The position numbers and the translations under genes are program-made. The notes under the pieces are model-generated. The model did not search any database. It saw only the letters and a program-made list of their open reading frames with translations, and had not been told where the DNA came from. A stretch of DNA of 64,000 bases from Edaphosphingomonas laterariae (lineage in GTDB: Bacteria > Pseudomonadota > Alphaproteobacteria > Sphingomonadales > Sphingomonadaceae), in contig NZ_FZOS01000002.1 of the NCBI RefSeq assembly GCF_900188165.1, forward strand, positions 62,001 to 126,000, written 5' to 3'. Below, in pieces: positions 45,694-55,636 of this stretch (position 1 is the stretch's first letter; every line of letters begins with the position of its first letter).

Positions 45694-47589
45694 TCAGCCC
45701 GCTTTTTCGACGCGGACGAGCGTGACGCCTTCCGCCACCTGCGCGCCGGCCACCGCCTTCAGATCGGCGACCATGCCGTCGAAGGGGGCGGTGAGCGCCT
45801 GCTCCATCTTCATCGCTTCGAGCACGAGAAGCTTCTGCCCCTTGGCGACGGCCTGCCCCTCGGCCACGTCGACCGAGACGATGCGGCCGGGCATGGGCGA
45901 CAGGATGGAGCCGTCGGAGGCGCCCCCGGCACCGGCCGCAACCGGCGGCGTTAGTGTGAAGAAATGGCTATGTCCGTGCTCGGTGACGACGATGGTGCCA
46001 TCTCTTTCACGATCCGAACACAGGCCGGTCGAACGCTTTTGTTGGGTCGCGGTGACTTCGTAACCCTTGCCTTCCGCAAACAGGTCGACGCTCAGCCGTG
46101 GTTGCGCATTCAGCCGGAAGCCGAACATGCCTTCGTGAAACGCACGTTGGTCCCAGTCGCCCTCGTCGAGCCAATCACGCCGGAAACGATCGCCGGCCGC
46201 TGCAAGCGCGAGCGGTGATGGCTCGGGCGCGGCAGTCAGCGCGTCGCCGGCTCGTTCGATCAATCCGGTGTCGACCTGGCCCTTGGCGAAAGCGTCGAGC
46301 GTCAGGCAGGCATGCAGAAAGCCTTTGTTGGTATGCAAAGGGCCGACGAAGCTGCTGTCCAGCCAGTGTAGAAGCTGCGCCCGCGCTTCCTCCCGGCTGG
46401 AACCGTGGCAGATCACCTTGGCGATCATCGGGTCATAGAATGATGTGACGCGGTCGCCCTCCTCGACGCCGGATTCCACGCGGGCGCGATAATCAAATAG
46501 GAGCCGGTCGACGCGGCCGGGACTCGGCAGAAACCCCTTTGCCGGATCTTCGGCATAAAGACGTGCCTCGATCGCCCAGCCATTGATGCTGAGTTCGTCC
46601 TGGCGTTTCGGCAGCGGTTCGCCCGACGCCACGCGGAACTGCCATTCGACCAGATCGACGCCGGTGATCTCCTCGGTGACCGGATGTTCAACCTGAAGGC
46701 GGGTGTTCATCTCCATGAACCAGATGCGGTCGGCGCGCAGGCCATCCGAGGCATCGGCGATGAATTCGATCGTGCCGGCGCCGACATAATCCACCGCCCT
46801 GGCCGCGCGGACGGCGGCGGCGCAGATCGCTTCGCGCGTCGCTTCGTCCATGCCGGGGGCGGGGGCTTCCTCGATCACCTTCTGGTGGCGGCGCTGGAGC
46901 GAGCAATCGCGTTCGAACAGGTGGACGATATTGCCGTGGGTGTCGCCGAACACCTGCACCTCGATATGACGGGGCGACAGGATATATTTCTCGATCAGCA
47001 CGCGATCGTCGCCGAAGGAGGACGCGGCCTCGCGCTGGCAGGAGAGGAGCGCATCGGCGAAATCCTCCGTCCGGTCGACGCGGCGCATCCCCTTGCCGCC
47101 GCCGCCCGCCACCGCCTTGATCAGGACGGGATAGCCGATCGCATCGGCTTCGGATCGCAGCCGATCGGGCGACTGATCTTCGCCCAGATAGCCGGGCGTC
47201 ACCGGCACGCCGGCATCGGCCATCAGCTTCTTGGCGGCATCCTTCAGCCCCATGGCGGTGATGCTGGACGGGTTGGGGCCGACCCAGATCAGCCCCGCAT
47301 CCATCACCGCCTGCGCGAAGGCCGCATTTTCGGAAAGGAAGCCATAGCCGGGGTGGATCGCCTCCGCGCCCGTCGCCTTGGCGGCGGCGATGATCTTGTC
47401 ACCGACCAGATAGCTTTCGCGCGCCGGCGACGGGCCGATATGCACCGCTTCGTCCGCCTGGCGGACATGGAGCGCGTTCGCATCGGCATCCGAATAGACC
47501 GCGACGGTGCGGATCCCCATCGCGCGCGCGGTGCGGATGATGCGACAGGCGATCTCGCCCCGATTGGGGATCAGCAGCGAGCGGATCAT
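45694..47589 (-). CDS. mccA: Methylcrotonyl-CoA carboxylase, biotin-containing alpha subunit
   Basis: A 631-residue biotin-dependent carboxylase subunit. The N-terminal biotin carboxylase (RSLLIPNRGEIACRIIRTARAMGIRTVAVYSDADANALHV; AVAGGGGKGMRRV; FMEMNTRLQVEHPVTEEITGVDLVEWQ) carboxylates biotin using ATP. A linker domain follows, then a C-terminal biotinyl domain (LVLEAMKMEQAL, Lys594). Methylcrotonyl-CoA carboxylation is assigned because the operon contains ivd and the matching carboxyltransferase. Start ATG 47589 overlaps the DUF3088 stop by 4 bases. Confidence 0.92.
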   Translation of the reverse strand: MIRSLLIPNRGEIACRIIRTARAMGIRTVAVYSDADANALHVRQADEAVHIGPSPARESYLVGDKIIAAAKATGAEAIHPGYGFLSENAAFAQAVMDAGLIWVGPNPSSITAMGLKDAAKKLMADAGVPVTPGYLGEDQSPDRLRSEADAIGYPVLIKAVAGGGGKGMRRVDRTEDFADALLSCQREAASSFGDDRVLIEKYILSPRHIEVQVFGDTHGNIVHLFERDCSLQRRHQKVIEEAPAPGMDEATREAICAAAVRAARAVDYVGAGTIEFIADASDGLRADRIWFMEMNTRLQVEHPVTEEITGVDLVEWQFRVASGEPLPKRQDELSINGWAIEARLYAEDPAKGFLPSPGRVDRLLFDYRARVESGVEEGDRVTSFYDPMIAKVICHGSSREEARAQLLHWLDSSFVGPLHTNKGFLHACLTLDAFAKGQVDTGLIERAGDALTAAPEPSPLALAAAGDRFRRDWLDEGDWDQRAFHEGMFGFRLNAQPRLSVDLFAEGKGYEVTATQQKRSTGLCSDRERDGTIVVTEHGHSHFFTLTPPVAAGAGGASDGSILSPMPGRIVSVDVAEGQAVAKGQKLLVLEAMKMEQALTAPFDGMVADLKAVAGAQVAEGVTLVRVEKAG

Positions 47590-47897
47590 GGATGGCGCTC
47601 CGGGAAGCCATGGCGGGTGTGGAGCGCATGGAGCAGCGCCTCAATCTCGTTGACGAAGCCGCCTTCATCGAAAGCGAGCGCGGGCAGGTTCTGGTTTTCC
47701 GCGCCCAGCGCCTCCACCACCAGCGCGCGCGGGCGCGGATAGGGGATGCGGATCACGTCGAGATTGGCGGCCTTGTCCGGAAAGGCGGCCAGCAGCCCTT
47801 CGACCGTGATGCAATCCTTGCAGTAGAAGCTGCGTCCGGGCAGCGCATCGTCGGAAAAGCGGCTGTCGAGCAGGAAAAGGCGGTCCTTGGTCATCAT
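47586..47897 (-). CDS. DUF3088-family protein
   Basis: A 103-residue protein ([80 protein letters not shown]...). The RLFLLDSRF, FYCKDC and PYPRPRALV segments match DUF3088, a thioredoxin-fold-like family with a Cys-x-x-Cys pair (C34-x-x-C37 here by count from the ATG at 47897). Function unknown; it may act on redox state. It is embedded between mccB and mccA with overlaps on both sides (1 and 4 bases), so it is co-translated with them. Confidence 0.7.
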   Translation of the reverse strand: MMTKDRLFLLDSRFSDDALPGRSFYCKDCITVEGLLAAFPDKAANLDVIRIPYPRPRALVVEALGAENQNLPALAFDEGGFVNEIEALLHALHTRHGFPERHP

Positions 47898-49498
47898 CAC
47901 ATCCGGAACACGCCGAACGCGGGGCGTTCGGGAATAGGGGCGTTGAGCGTGGCGGCGAAGGCGAGGCCCAGCACGTCGCGGGTCTGGGCGGGGTCGATCA
48001 CGCCGTCGTCCCACAGCCGCGCGGTGGCGTGGTAGGGATTGCCTTCATCTTCGTAACGCTGGCGGATTGGCGCCTTGAAGGCTTCGGCCTCCTCCGCCGT
48101 CCAGCTGTCGGCATCGCGGTGGACGGTGGCGAGCACCGATGCGGCCTGTTCGCCGCCCATCACGCTGATCCGGCTGTTGGGCCAGGTGAACAGGAAACGG
48201 GGCGAATAGGCCCGGCCGCACATGCCGTAATTGCCGGCGCCGAAGCTGCCGCCGATCAGCACGGTGATCTTGGGCACGGTGGCGGTGGCGACGGCCGTGA
48301 CCAGCTTGGCGCCGTGCTTGGCGATCCCCTCCGCCTCATATTTCCCGCCGACCATGAAGCCGGAGATGTTCTGAAGGAAAAGCAGCGGCACACGGCGCTG
48401 GCAGGCCAGTTCGATGAAATGCGCGCCCTTGACCGCGCTTTCCGAGAACAGCACGCCATTATTGGCGAGGATCGCCACCGGCATCCCCCAGATGCGGGCA
48501 AAGCCGCAGACCAGCGACGGGCCATAGAGCGCCTTGAACTCGTGAAACTCGGACCCGTCGACGATCCGCGCGATCACTTCATGCACGTCATAAGGCGCGC
48601 GCACGTCATTGGGGATCAGGCCGTAAAGCTCTTGCGGCTCGAATTTCGGCGGGCGCGGTTCGGCCACGTCGATGTCGATCTTCGCCGTGGTGTTGAGCGT
48701 CGAGACGATGTCGCGGACGATGGTCAGCGCATGTTCGTCATTTTCGGCGACATGATCGACCACGCCGGACTTGCGGCCATGGAGATCGCCGCCACCCAGA
48801 TCCTCGGCCGAAATCACCTCGCCCGTTGCGGCCTTCACCAGCGGCGGGCCGGCGAGGAAGATCGTGCCCTGATTGCGGATGATGACGGTTTCGTCGGACA
48901 TGGCCGGCACATAGGCGCCGCCGGCGGTGCAACTGCCCATCACGCAGGCGATCTGCGGGATGCCCTTGGCGGACATATTGGCCTGGTTGAAGAAGATACG
49001 GCCGAAATGCTCGCGATCGGGGAAAACCTCGGCCTGATGGGGCAGGTTCGCGCCCCCGCTATCGACCAGATAGATGCAGGGCAGGCGGTTCTGTTCGGCG
49101 ATCTCCTGCGCGCGGAGATGCTTCTTCACCGTCATCGGATAATAAGTGCCGCCTTTCACCGTCGCATCGTTGCAGACGATCATCACCTGCCGGCCCGAAA
49201 CGCGGCCGATGCCGGCGATCAGCCCCGCGCCGGGCACCTCGCCCTGATAAAGGTCGCAGGCGGCGAGCTGGCCGATTTCCAGAAAGGGCGAGCCGGGATC
49301 GAGCAGCCGTTCGACGCGATCGCGCGGCAGCAGCTTGCCGCGCGCCGTATGCCGGCTACGCGAGGATTCGGACCCGCCGAGCGCGGCGGCCGACACCCGC
49401 GCGCGCAGTTCATCGGCCAGCGCGCGATTGTGGGTGGCGTTGGCGGCGAAGGCTTCCGACGCGACGTCGATGGCGGTGGAGAGGGCGGGCGCGCTCAT
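47897..49498 (-). CDS. mccB: Methylcrotonyl-CoA carboxylase, carboxyltransferase beta subunit
   Basis: A 533-residue carboxyltransferase that moves CO2 from biotin to 3-methylcrotonyl-CoA. Landmarks are the N-terminal [92 protein letters not shown] and the C-terminal [24 protein letters not shown]. It lies right after ivd with ATGA overlap. Complete and of normal length. Confidence 0.94.
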   Translation of the reverse strand: MSAPALSTAIDVASEAFAANATHNRALADELRARVSAAALGGSESSRSRHTARGKLLPRDRVERLLDPGSPFLEIGQLAACDLYQGEVPGAGLIAGIGRVSGRQVMIVCNDATVKGGTYYPMTVKKHLRAQEIAEQNRLPCIYLVDSGGANLPHQAEVFPDREHFGRIFFNQANMSAKGIPQIACVMGSCTAGGAYVPAMSDETVIIRNQGTIFLAGPPLVKAATGEVISAEDLGGGDLHGRKSGVVDHVAENDEHALTIVRDIVSTLNTTAKIDIDVAEPRPPKFEPQELYGLIPNDVRAPYDVHEVIARIVDGSEFHEFKALYGPSLVCGFARIWGMPVAILANNGVLFSESAVKGAHFIELACQRRVPLLFLQNISGFMVGGKYEAEGIAKHGAKLVTAVATATVPKITVLIGGSFGAGNYGMCGRAYSPRFLFTWPNSRISVMGGEQAASVLATVHRDADSWTAEEAEAFKAPIRQRYEDEGNPYHATARLWDDGVIDPAQTRDVLGLAFAATLNAPIPERPAFGVFRM

Positions 49499-50643
49499 GC
49501 CCCGATCAGCTCCCGGCCGATCAGCATCCGGCGGATCTCGTTGGTGCCGGCGCCGATATCGAGGAGCTTCGCGTCGCGCATGAAGCGTTCGACCGGCCAG
49601 TCCTTCGTATAGCCGGCGCCGCCAAGCGCCTGCACCGCCTCCAGCGCCACCTTCACGGCATTTTCGGAGGCGAGCAGGATCGCGCCGGCCGCGTCGAAAC
49701 GCGTCGTCTTGCCCGCATCGCAGGCGCGGGCGACCGCATAGACATAGGCACGGGCCGAATTGAGCGCGACATACATGTCCGCCACCTTGGCCTGCATCAG
49801 CTGGAAGGCGCCGATCGGCTGGCCGAACTGCTTGCGATCCCGCACATAAGGCAGCACGACATCAAGGCAGGCCTGCATGATGCCGAGCTGGATGCCGGAG
49901 AGCACGGTGCGCTCATAATCGAGGCCGGACATCAGCACGCCGACCCCGCCGCCGACCGGGCCCATCACATTTTCTTCCGGCACTTCGCAGTCGTTGAAAA
50001 CCAGCTCGGCGGTGGGCGAACCGCGCATGCCGACCTTGTCGATCTTCTGGCCGATCGAAAAGCCGGTCATGTCCTTTTCGATCAGGAAGGTGGTGATGCC
50101 GCGGCTGCCGTCGCCCGTCCGGGCATAGACGACCAACGTGTCCGCATAGGTGGCGTTGGTGATCCAGAATTTGGTGCCGTTCAGGACGTAACGATCGCCC
50201 TTCTTCTCGGCCTTCAGCTTCATCGACACGACATCGGATCCGGCGCCGGATTCGGACATGGCAAGGCTGCCGACATGTTCGCCCGAGATCAGCTTGGGCA
50301 GATAGCGCGCCTTCTGCTCGGCATTGCCCCAGCGTCGTATCTGGTTGACGCAAAGGTTGGAGTGCGCGCCATAAGAAAGGCCGATCGAGGCCGAGGCGCG
50401 GGCCACTTCCTCCTGCGCCACGACATGTTCGAGATAGCCGAGGCCGAGCCCGCCATCCTTTTCCTCGACGGTGATGCCGTGCAGGCCGAGCGCGCCCATT
50501 TCGGGCCACAGATCGCGCGGGAACCAGTCCTCGGCGTCGATCTTCGCGGCCAGCGGCGCGATGCGATCGGTGGCAAAGCGGGCCGTGGTGTCGCGGATCA
50601 TGTCCGCCGTCTCGCCCAGTGCGAAATCCAGATTGTCGGCCAA
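49495..50643 (-). CDS. ivd: Isovaleryl-CoA dehydrogenase
   Basis: A 382-residue acyl-CoA dehydrogenase that oxidises isovaleryl-CoA to 3-methylcrotonyl-CoA with FAD. Features are [64 protein letters not shown], the IVD-type [14 protein letters not shown] with its catalytic Glu (shared with isovaleryl-CoA enzymes) and C-terminal [20 protein letters not shown]. First gene of the liu-like operon, divergent from the LysR regulator. Confidence 0.94.
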   Translation of the reverse strand: MADNLDFALGETADMIRDTTARFATDRIAPLAAKIDAEDWFPRDLWPEMGALGLHGITVEEKDGGLGLGYLEHVVAQEEVARASASIGLSYGAHSNLCVNQIRRWGNAEQKARYLPKLISGEHVGSLAMSESGAGSDVVSMKLKAEKKGDRYVLNGTKFWITNATYADTLVVYARTGDGSRGITTFLIEKDMTGFSIGQKIDKVGMRGSPTAELVFNDCEVPEENVMGPVGGGVGVLMSGLDYERTVLSGIQLGIMQACLDVVLPYVRDRKQFGQPIGAFQLMQAKVADMYVALNSARAYVYAVARACDAGKTTRFDAAGAILLASENAVKVALEAVQALGGAGYTKDWPVERFMRDAKLLDIGAGTNEIRRMLIGRELIGA

Positions 50644-50722
50644 CGCCTTCTCCTCTCGATGATCGCCGGTCCATCTACAGGCCCGCGCATTCCCGGCAAA
50701 ATTGAAATCGCACGGGTCATGC

Positions 50723-50739
50723 CATAGATATCATCTATG
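50723..50739. promoter_or_regulatory. Palindrome covering the LysR start codon
   Basis: CATAGATATCATCTATG is two perfect 7-base arms around ATC. Its final ATG is the start codon of the LysR gene (50737). A LysR-type T-N-A core fits. Binding here would block translation/transcription of the regulator itself and could also control the divergent ivd operon. Confidence 0.55.
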
Positions 50740-51594
50740 ATAGACCGCTATCTGCTGCGCTATTTCCTCGCCGTGATCGACCATGGCAATTTCAGCCGTG
50801 CGGCCGAACAATGCAATGTTTCGCAGCCCACCCTGTCGGTCGGCATTGCGAAGCTGGAACGCACGCTGGGGCGGCCCTTGTTCCATCGCACGAACCGCCG
50901 CGTGGAATTGACCCCGGCCGGCGCCCATTTCGCCGTCCACGCCCGGCGGATCGAGGCCGAGTTCAACCTGGCGGAAGCGGCTGTGGCGGGGCAGCCTGCG
51001 CGGCGGACGGTGCGGCTGGGCGTGCTGGCGACGATGCCGACCGCACAACTGGCCGCGATCGTGGCGGCGCGGGGCGCGGGCGACGAGCAGGTGGAAATCG
51101 TGGAGGGGCGCGAGCGCGATCTGCTCGACCGGCTGGCGCGCGGGCGGATCGACGCGGCGCTGACGCTGCTGCGCGCGGACAACGACCGCTATGCGCGCGA
51201 ACCCCTGTGGCAGGAAGGCTATGGCCTGGCGCTGCCGCAGGCGCATCCGCTGGCTGGCGAAGCGGTGATCGCGGCCGAGGCGCTGGCCGATAATGTCATG
51301 ATCGTGCGCCGCAATTGCGAGGTGCTGGCGGAAACCAGCCACCATTTCACGACGCGGGGCGTGCGCCCCTTCTTCGCGGCGCGAACCACGAACGACGATC
51401 GCGCGCTGGCGCTGGTGGCGGCGGGGTTGGGGGTGACGGTGATGCCCGATCGCCATGCCGCGCCCGGCGTAGTGCGGGCCCGGCTGGCGGGGTTCGATCA
51501 TGTGCGCGAGATGGGGCTGCTTTACGCCGCCCATGCCGATCCGGCGGATCTGGGCGAAAGCGCGGTGGTGCGCGCCGTGCGGGCGGTGGCCTAG
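50737..51594 (+). CDS. LysR-family transcriptional regulator
   Basis: A 285-residue regulator. The N-terminal winged HTH is MIDRYLLRYFLAVIDHGNFSRAAEQCNVSQPTLSVGIAKLERTLGRPLFHRTNRRVELTPAG; a ligand-binding domain follows (about 90-285). It is divergent from the ivd-mcc operon, 93 bases away, the classical LysR position for controlling the neighbouring catabolic genes. The likely inducer is a CoA ester or leucine breakdown product. It appears to be autoregulated by the palindrome over its start. Confidence 0.9.
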   Translation: MIDRYLLRYFLAVIDHGNFSRAAEQCNVSQPTLSVGIAKLERTLGRPLFHRTNRRVELTPAGAHFAVHARRIEAEFNLAEAAVAGQPARRTVRLGVLATMPTAQLAAIVAARGAGDEQVEIVEGRERDLLDRLARGRIDAALTLLRADNDRYAREPLWQEGYGLALPQAHPLAGEAVIAAEALADNVMIVRRNCEVLAETSHHFTTRGVRPFFAARTTNDDRALALVAAGLGVTVMPDRHAAPGVVRARLAGFDHVREMGLLYAAHADPADLGESAVVRAVRAVA

Positions 51595-51620
51595 TTTGCG
51601 GGCCTGACTATGCGGCGGCG

Positions 51621-52853
51621 CTAGCTTTGCGGTGACGGGCGCGTGCTGGGCTTCAGGCGCGCACGGCGGGGCGGTGGGGTGACGAGCGCGCCGAGCAGCG
51701 CGGAGCAACTTGCCCGGATCGCGGCCTCCGCGTCGAAATCGCGCGCGCGATCGCCGGGGCAGACGCGATCCGGTCCGGTCTGCCACAGGATGGCCTGCGC
51801 CATCGCTTCGGTGTCCATCGGCTCGACCAGCAGGCCGAAGCGGCCGTGGCCAAGCACCTCCTGCGCATTGCCGGCGGTCAGCGAGGCGACGATCGGCACG
51901 CGGCAGGCCAGCGCTTCCAGCAGGGCGTTCGAGGCACCTTCCCATAATGAGGGGAGCGCGAAGGCGGTTGCGCGGCGCAGATAAGGGAAAGGGTTGCCGA
52001 TCGCGCCGACCAGATCGACGCGATCGGCGATGCCATGATCCTGCGCGATCGCGACCAGCCGTTCGCGCGCCCGCGCCGTTCCGTGGCCAAGGATCAGCAG
52101 CCGGGTCGATCGTACCCGGTTGGCGATGGCGACGGCTTCGACCAGCGTGGCGAAATTCTTCTGCGCGACAAGGCGACCCATCGCGACCACGACGGGCTCT
52201 CCGCCGCCAGCCAGCCACGGGTGCGGGCAGGGGCCGGATGCGGCGGCGCGCGCAATCGTATCGGCCGGCACGCCATTGGGGACGACCGCCACGACACCGC
52301 GTTCGCGCGCGCCGATAAAGGCGGGGTTGCGGGCCAAATGGCGCGAAACGAGGAGCAGGCGATCGGCGCCCTTGGAGATGATCCCCATCGTCGCGCGGCG
52401 CTGGAGTCGGCGGAGCGGGCCATCGCCCGGGCGATGCAGTTCGTTGCTGATGCGATAGACGCGGCGGACATGGGCAAGCCCGGCGCTGGCGATGGCGACC
52501 GGCAGATGGCCGTGATTGCCCAGCGAGGCGAGGATTTGCGGCCCGATCGCGGCGATCCGCGCGCGCAACGCCAGCAGATCGCCGGCCAGCGCCAGCGATC
52601 GTGGCAGGCGCGTGCCGGCCGGGCGCAGTGCGACGACGCGGACCCGGCTGTCGAGATCATGCTGGTCGCGCCCATCCTCGCGGCTGACGATCAGGTGGAC
52701 GTCATGGCCATCCGCCGCCAGCGCATTGGCGATTCGAACGCCGTTGCGGACGACGCCGGTCAGCGCGAAATCGAACATGAACAGGGCGACGCGCCGGGGG
52801 GCGCCATCGCCGATGGCGGATTCGCCCGCCGCTTCAATCTTGCTGCCGAACAT
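51621..52853 (-). CDS. Glycosyltransferase family 4 protein
   Basis: A GT-B fold glycosyltransferase of about 410 residues. The N-terminal part has ALFMFDFALTGVVRNGVRIANALAADGHDVHLI (family 4 donor pattern for a nucleotide-sugar enzyme) and the C-terminal half has VVAMGRLVAQKNFATLVEAVA, GHGTARERLVAIA-like and PSLWEGASNALLEALACRVPIVAS (the GT4 E-x7-E motif). The start at 52853 is preferred over 52940 because the latter would overlap the divergent start codon and leave no promoter. It is likely to build cell-surface polysaccharide together with the divergent GT-C enzyme. Confidence 0.88.
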   Translation of the reverse strand: MFGSKIEAAGESAIGDGAPRRVALFMFDFALTGVVRNGVRIANALAADGHDVHLIVSREDGRDQHDLDSRVRVVALRPAGTRLPRSLALAGDLLALRARIAAIGPQILASLGNHGHLPVAIASAGLAHVRRVYRISNELHRPGDGPLRRLQRRATMGIISKGADRLLLVSRHLARNPAFIGARERGVVAVVPNGVPADTIARAAASGPCPHPWLAGGGEPVVVAMGRLVAQKNFATLVEAVAIANRVRSTRLLILGHGTARARERLVAIAQDHGIADRVDLVGAIGNPFPYLRRATAFALPSLWEGASNALLEALACRVPIVASLTAGNAQEVLGHGRFGLLVEPMDTEAMAQAILWQTGPDRVCPGDRARDFDAEAAIRASCSALLGALVTPPPRRARLKPSTRPSPQS

Positions 52854-52938
52854 ATCGGGCGGCCTATCGCGTCCGTTTTTCGGTTCGATGACATGGGACT
52901 GTATTTTTTGCGCGCTAACGGCAAACCCCGGTGAACCC

Positions 52939-54507
52939 ATGTCGGGCGAAGGGACGCGCTGCTTGCAATTCGGGGTTGGGGAACGCGCGTCAGCGCGTTC
53001 GGGGGTCTGGATCGTGCCGGCCTGCTTCCTGCTGGTTGCGGGCTGGCTGGTGGCGCGCGCGCTGGCGGCGCCGCTGAACCATGACGAAAGCCAATATGTC
53101 GCCGCCGCCGTGCTGAGCGGCCAGAGCCTGATCTTCCGCGATTTCCTGTCGTTGCAGCCGCCGCTTCATGCCTGGTTGCTCGCGCCGGTGGCGTGGGCCT
53201 TTGCCGGTGACAGCTTCATCGCGCTGCGCATGACTAGCGCGGCGATGGGGCTGGTGGCGCTGGCCGCCGTCTATGCCGCGCAGCGCGGTCTGGGCATTGG
53301 CAAATGGCCCGCGCTGGCCGCGACCGTGCTGATGGCGGGGTGCGACGCATTCCAGTTCACCGCCGCCGTGGTGCGCAACGATATGGCGCCGACGATGCTG
53401 CTCGCATTGGGCCTGCTGGCGGCGCTGACCGGCATCCGCCGGGGCGAATATGGCTGGTGGGCGGCGGCGGGCCTGCTGTTCGGGCTGGCGACGAGTGCCA
53501 AACTGTCCTTCGCCCCGCCGCTCGCCGTCGCCGGCTTGTTCCTGCTGGCCCATGTTCGCGATCGGCGGATCGGCGTGGCGGCGGTGCTTGCTTTTGGTTG
53601 CGGCGGGCTGGCCGGGCTGGTGCCGATGGCGATCGGCTATCTCGCCGGGCCCGATGCCTTCATCTACGGCACGCTGACCTTCGGTTCGACCGCGCCGTTC
53701 GACTGGTATCGCGCCAACGGCCTGCATTATCGCCTCGCGCCGTCGGGCAAGCTGGGCGACCTTGCCTATTTTGCGATCCTCGGCCCGACGGTGGCGGCGC
53801 TCGCGCTGGTCGGCTGGGATGGCGTGCGGCGCTGGCGGGGCGAAAAGCTGGCGGGTTTTTCGCTGGAGCAGCGCCTGCTGATCGCGCTGATCCTGGCGGG
53901 GCTGATCGGCGCCTATCTGCCGACACCGGTGCAGCGCCAATATCTGATGCCGCTGATGCCGCCCTTGTTCATCGCGCTGGGCGCGGCGCTTGCCGCCATC
54001 GCCAGCCGGCGCGGCCGCGCGATCGCGCTGGCGGTGCTGGGTCTTTTCGCGCTGTTCGGTTTCGCCAAGGCGGGCTGGCCGATGCTGCGCGCGGCGACGC
54101 ATGGCGCGCCGGCGGTGGTGGTGGACGATCAGGCGGAATGGATCGGCGATGCGTTGCGCGCACAGCGTTTGACCGGGCCGGTCGCCAGCCTTTCGCCCGA
54201 GCGGCTGGTGGACAGCGGCTATCCGGTCGATCCGCGCTTCGCCACCGGGCCGTTCGTCTATCGCAGCGGCGCGCTGGTCAGCCCGCGCGATGCCGAGCGG
54301 TTTCGCGTGCTCACCGCGGGGACCTTGTTCGCAGCGCTCGACCGCGCACCGCCGGCGGCGATCCTCACCGGCTATGAAGCCGGCACGCGCAAATTCTCGA
54401 TCGCGCCCGATGCCGGGCTGATCGCTTATGCCAGGGCCCGTTCCTATCGCGCGGTGCGCCTACCCGACGGGATCGGCGTGCTCCACATCAGGCCGCAGCG
54501 GCGCTGA
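52939..54507 (+). CDS. GT-C fold membrane glycosyltransferase (ArnT/PMT-like)
   Basis: A 522-residue protein with about 10-12 membrane segments. An early acidic motif NHDESQYVAAA between TM1 and TM2 fits the Asp/Glu of GT-C enzymes using polyprenyl-phosphate sugars. PLHAWLLAPVAWAFAGDSF, FQFTAAVVRNDMAPTML and QYLMPLMPPLFIALG are typical of the PMT/ArnT superfamily. It likely transfers a sugar onto lipid-linked or surface glycans. It is divergent from the GT4 gene. The ATG at 52939 lies head-to-head with the longest possible GT4 start. Confidence 0.83.
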   Translation: MSGEGTRCLQFGVGERASARSGVWIVPACFLLVAGWLVARALAAPLNHDESQYVAAAVLSGQSLIFRDFLSLQPPLHAWLLAPVAWAFAGDSFIALRMTSAAMGLVALAAVYAAQRGLGIGKWPALAATVLMAGCDAFQFTAAVVRNDMAPTMLLALGLLAALTGIRRGEYGWWAAAGLLFGLATSAKLSFAPPLAVAGLFLLAHVRDRRIGVAAVLAFGCGGLAGLVPMAIGYLAGPDAFIYGTLTFGSTAPFDWYRANGLHYRLAPSGKLGDLAYFAILGPTVAALALVGWDGVRRWRGEKLAGFSLEQRLLIALILAGLIGAYLPTPVQRQYLMPLMPPLFIALGAALAAIASRRGRAIALAVLGLFALFGFAKAGWPMLRAATHGAPAVVVDDQAEWIGDALRAQRLTGPVASLSPERLVDSGYPVDPRFATGPFVYRSGALVSPRDAERFRVLTAGTLFAALDRAPPAAILTGYEAGTRKFSIAPDAGLIAYARARSYRAVRLPDGIGVLHIRPQRR

Positions 54508-54513
54508 ACGCGG

Positions 54514-55581
54514 TCAGAGGACGAAGGCGAGCTGGCGATCGGCGGGGGCGGCCGCATCCTCGAGATTGGACAGGGTGACGCCAAGCAGGCGCACGCCCTT
54601 GGCCAGCGGGAAGATGCTGCGGACCAGTTCCACCCCCAGCACGTGAAGATGCGCGCGATCGGCGATCGGGCCGGCGATGGTGCGGCTGCGGGTGATCTGC
54701 TGGAAATCGGCATATTTCACCTTCACCGTCACGGTGCGCGCGGTGGATCGGGTGCGTTCGCACCAGTCCCACACCTCGTCCGCCATGGCGCGCACGCCAT
54801 CTTCCACCGCGCCATTGGTGACGAGATCGTTGAAATAGGTCGTTTCCGATCCGCTCGATTTGCGCGGGCGATCGGGCGTGACCGCGCGTTCGTCGATCCC
54901 GCGCGAAATGGCGTGATACCAGGCGCCCGATTTGCCGAAGCGCTGCTGCAGCCAATCCATATCCTTGTCGCGCAGGTCCGCCCCGGTGAAGATGCCGAGC
55001 TGGTTGAGTTTTTCGGCGGTGCGCGGGCCGATACCGTGAAATTTGGCGACCGGCAGTGCCGCGATGAACGCCGCGCCCTGCGCCGGCGTGATCACGCACT
55101 GGCCGTTGGGCTTATTCTGATCCGACGCGATCTTGGCGAGAAACTTGTTGTAGGAGATGCCGGCGGACGCGGTGAGCCCGGTTTCGGCGAGGATGCGCGC
55201 GCGGATTTCCTGCGCGGTGGCGGTGGCCGAGGGCAGTTGCCGGCGGTTGGCGCTGACGTCCAGATAGGCTTCGTCGAGCGACAGCGGTTCGACCAGTTCG
55301 CTATATTCGGCGAAGATCGCGCGGATCTGGCGCGATACCGCGCGATAGACGTCGAAGCGGGGTGGCACGAACACCAGATCGGGGCAGCGCCGCGCCGCCG
55401 TGACCGACGGCATGGCCGATCGCACGCCAAAGCGCCGCGCCTCGTAACTCGCCGCCGCGACCACGCCGCGAGCGCTCGATCCGCCAACCGCCACCGGGCA
55501 CCCGCGCAATTCGGGCCGATCGCGCTGTTCGACCGAGGCAAAGAAGGCGTCCATGTCGATATGGATGATCTTCCGCGTCAT
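54514..55581 (-). CDS. dinB: DNA polymerase IV
   Basis: A 355-residue Y-family polymerase. It starts KIIHIDMDAFFASVEQRDRPELRG and has the catalytic SLDEAYLDVSA, SGISYNKFLAKIASDQNKPNGQ (palm-thumb) and a little-finger domain ending in LGVTLSNLED. It performs error-prone translesion synthesis and untargeted mutagenesis. A perfect LexA box lies 41 bases before the ATG on the minus strand and overlaps a TATAAT -10 sequence, so it should be SOS-controlled. Convergent with the GT-C gene (6 bases between stops). Confidence 0.95.
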   Translation of the reverse strand: MTRKIIHIDMDAFFASVEQRDRPELRGCPVAVGGSSARGVVAAASYEARRFGVRSAMPSVTAARRCPDLVFVPPRFDVYRAVSRQIRAIFAEYSELVEPLSLDEAYLDVSANRRQLPSATATAQEIRARILAETGLTASAGISYNKFLAKIASDQNKPNGQCVITPAQGAAFIAALPVAKFHGIGPRTAEKLNQLGIFTGADLRDKDMDWLQQRFGKSGAWYHAISRGIDERAVTPDRPRKSSGSETTYFNDLVTNGAVEDGVRAMADEVWDWCERTRSTARTVTVKVKYADFQQITRSRTIAGPIADRAHLHVLGVELVRSIFPLAKGVRLLGVTLSNLEDAAAPADRQLAFVL

Positions 55582-55621
55582 CGCGCAGGCCCGTGCATTG
55601 CTTCCGGCGAATCCTTTTTTG

Positions 55622-55636
55622 GAACATTATAGGAAC
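55622..55636 (-). promoter_or_regulatory. LexA (SOS) box and dinB promoter -10
   Basis: Plus strand GAACATTATAGGAAC; on the minus strand this is GTTC-N7-GTTC (CTATAAT spacer), the alphaproteobacterial LexA operator. The spacer carries TATAAT, which would serve as the dinB -10 element, about 45 bases before its start codon. Occupancy by LexA would directly block RNA polymerase. A GTGACG at 17 bases upstream could be the -35 region. Confidence 0.85.

Noticed and set aside
52854-52940. GT4 start at 52940
   Set aside because: It would place two start codons face to face with no promoter; family homology begins after the ATG at 52853.
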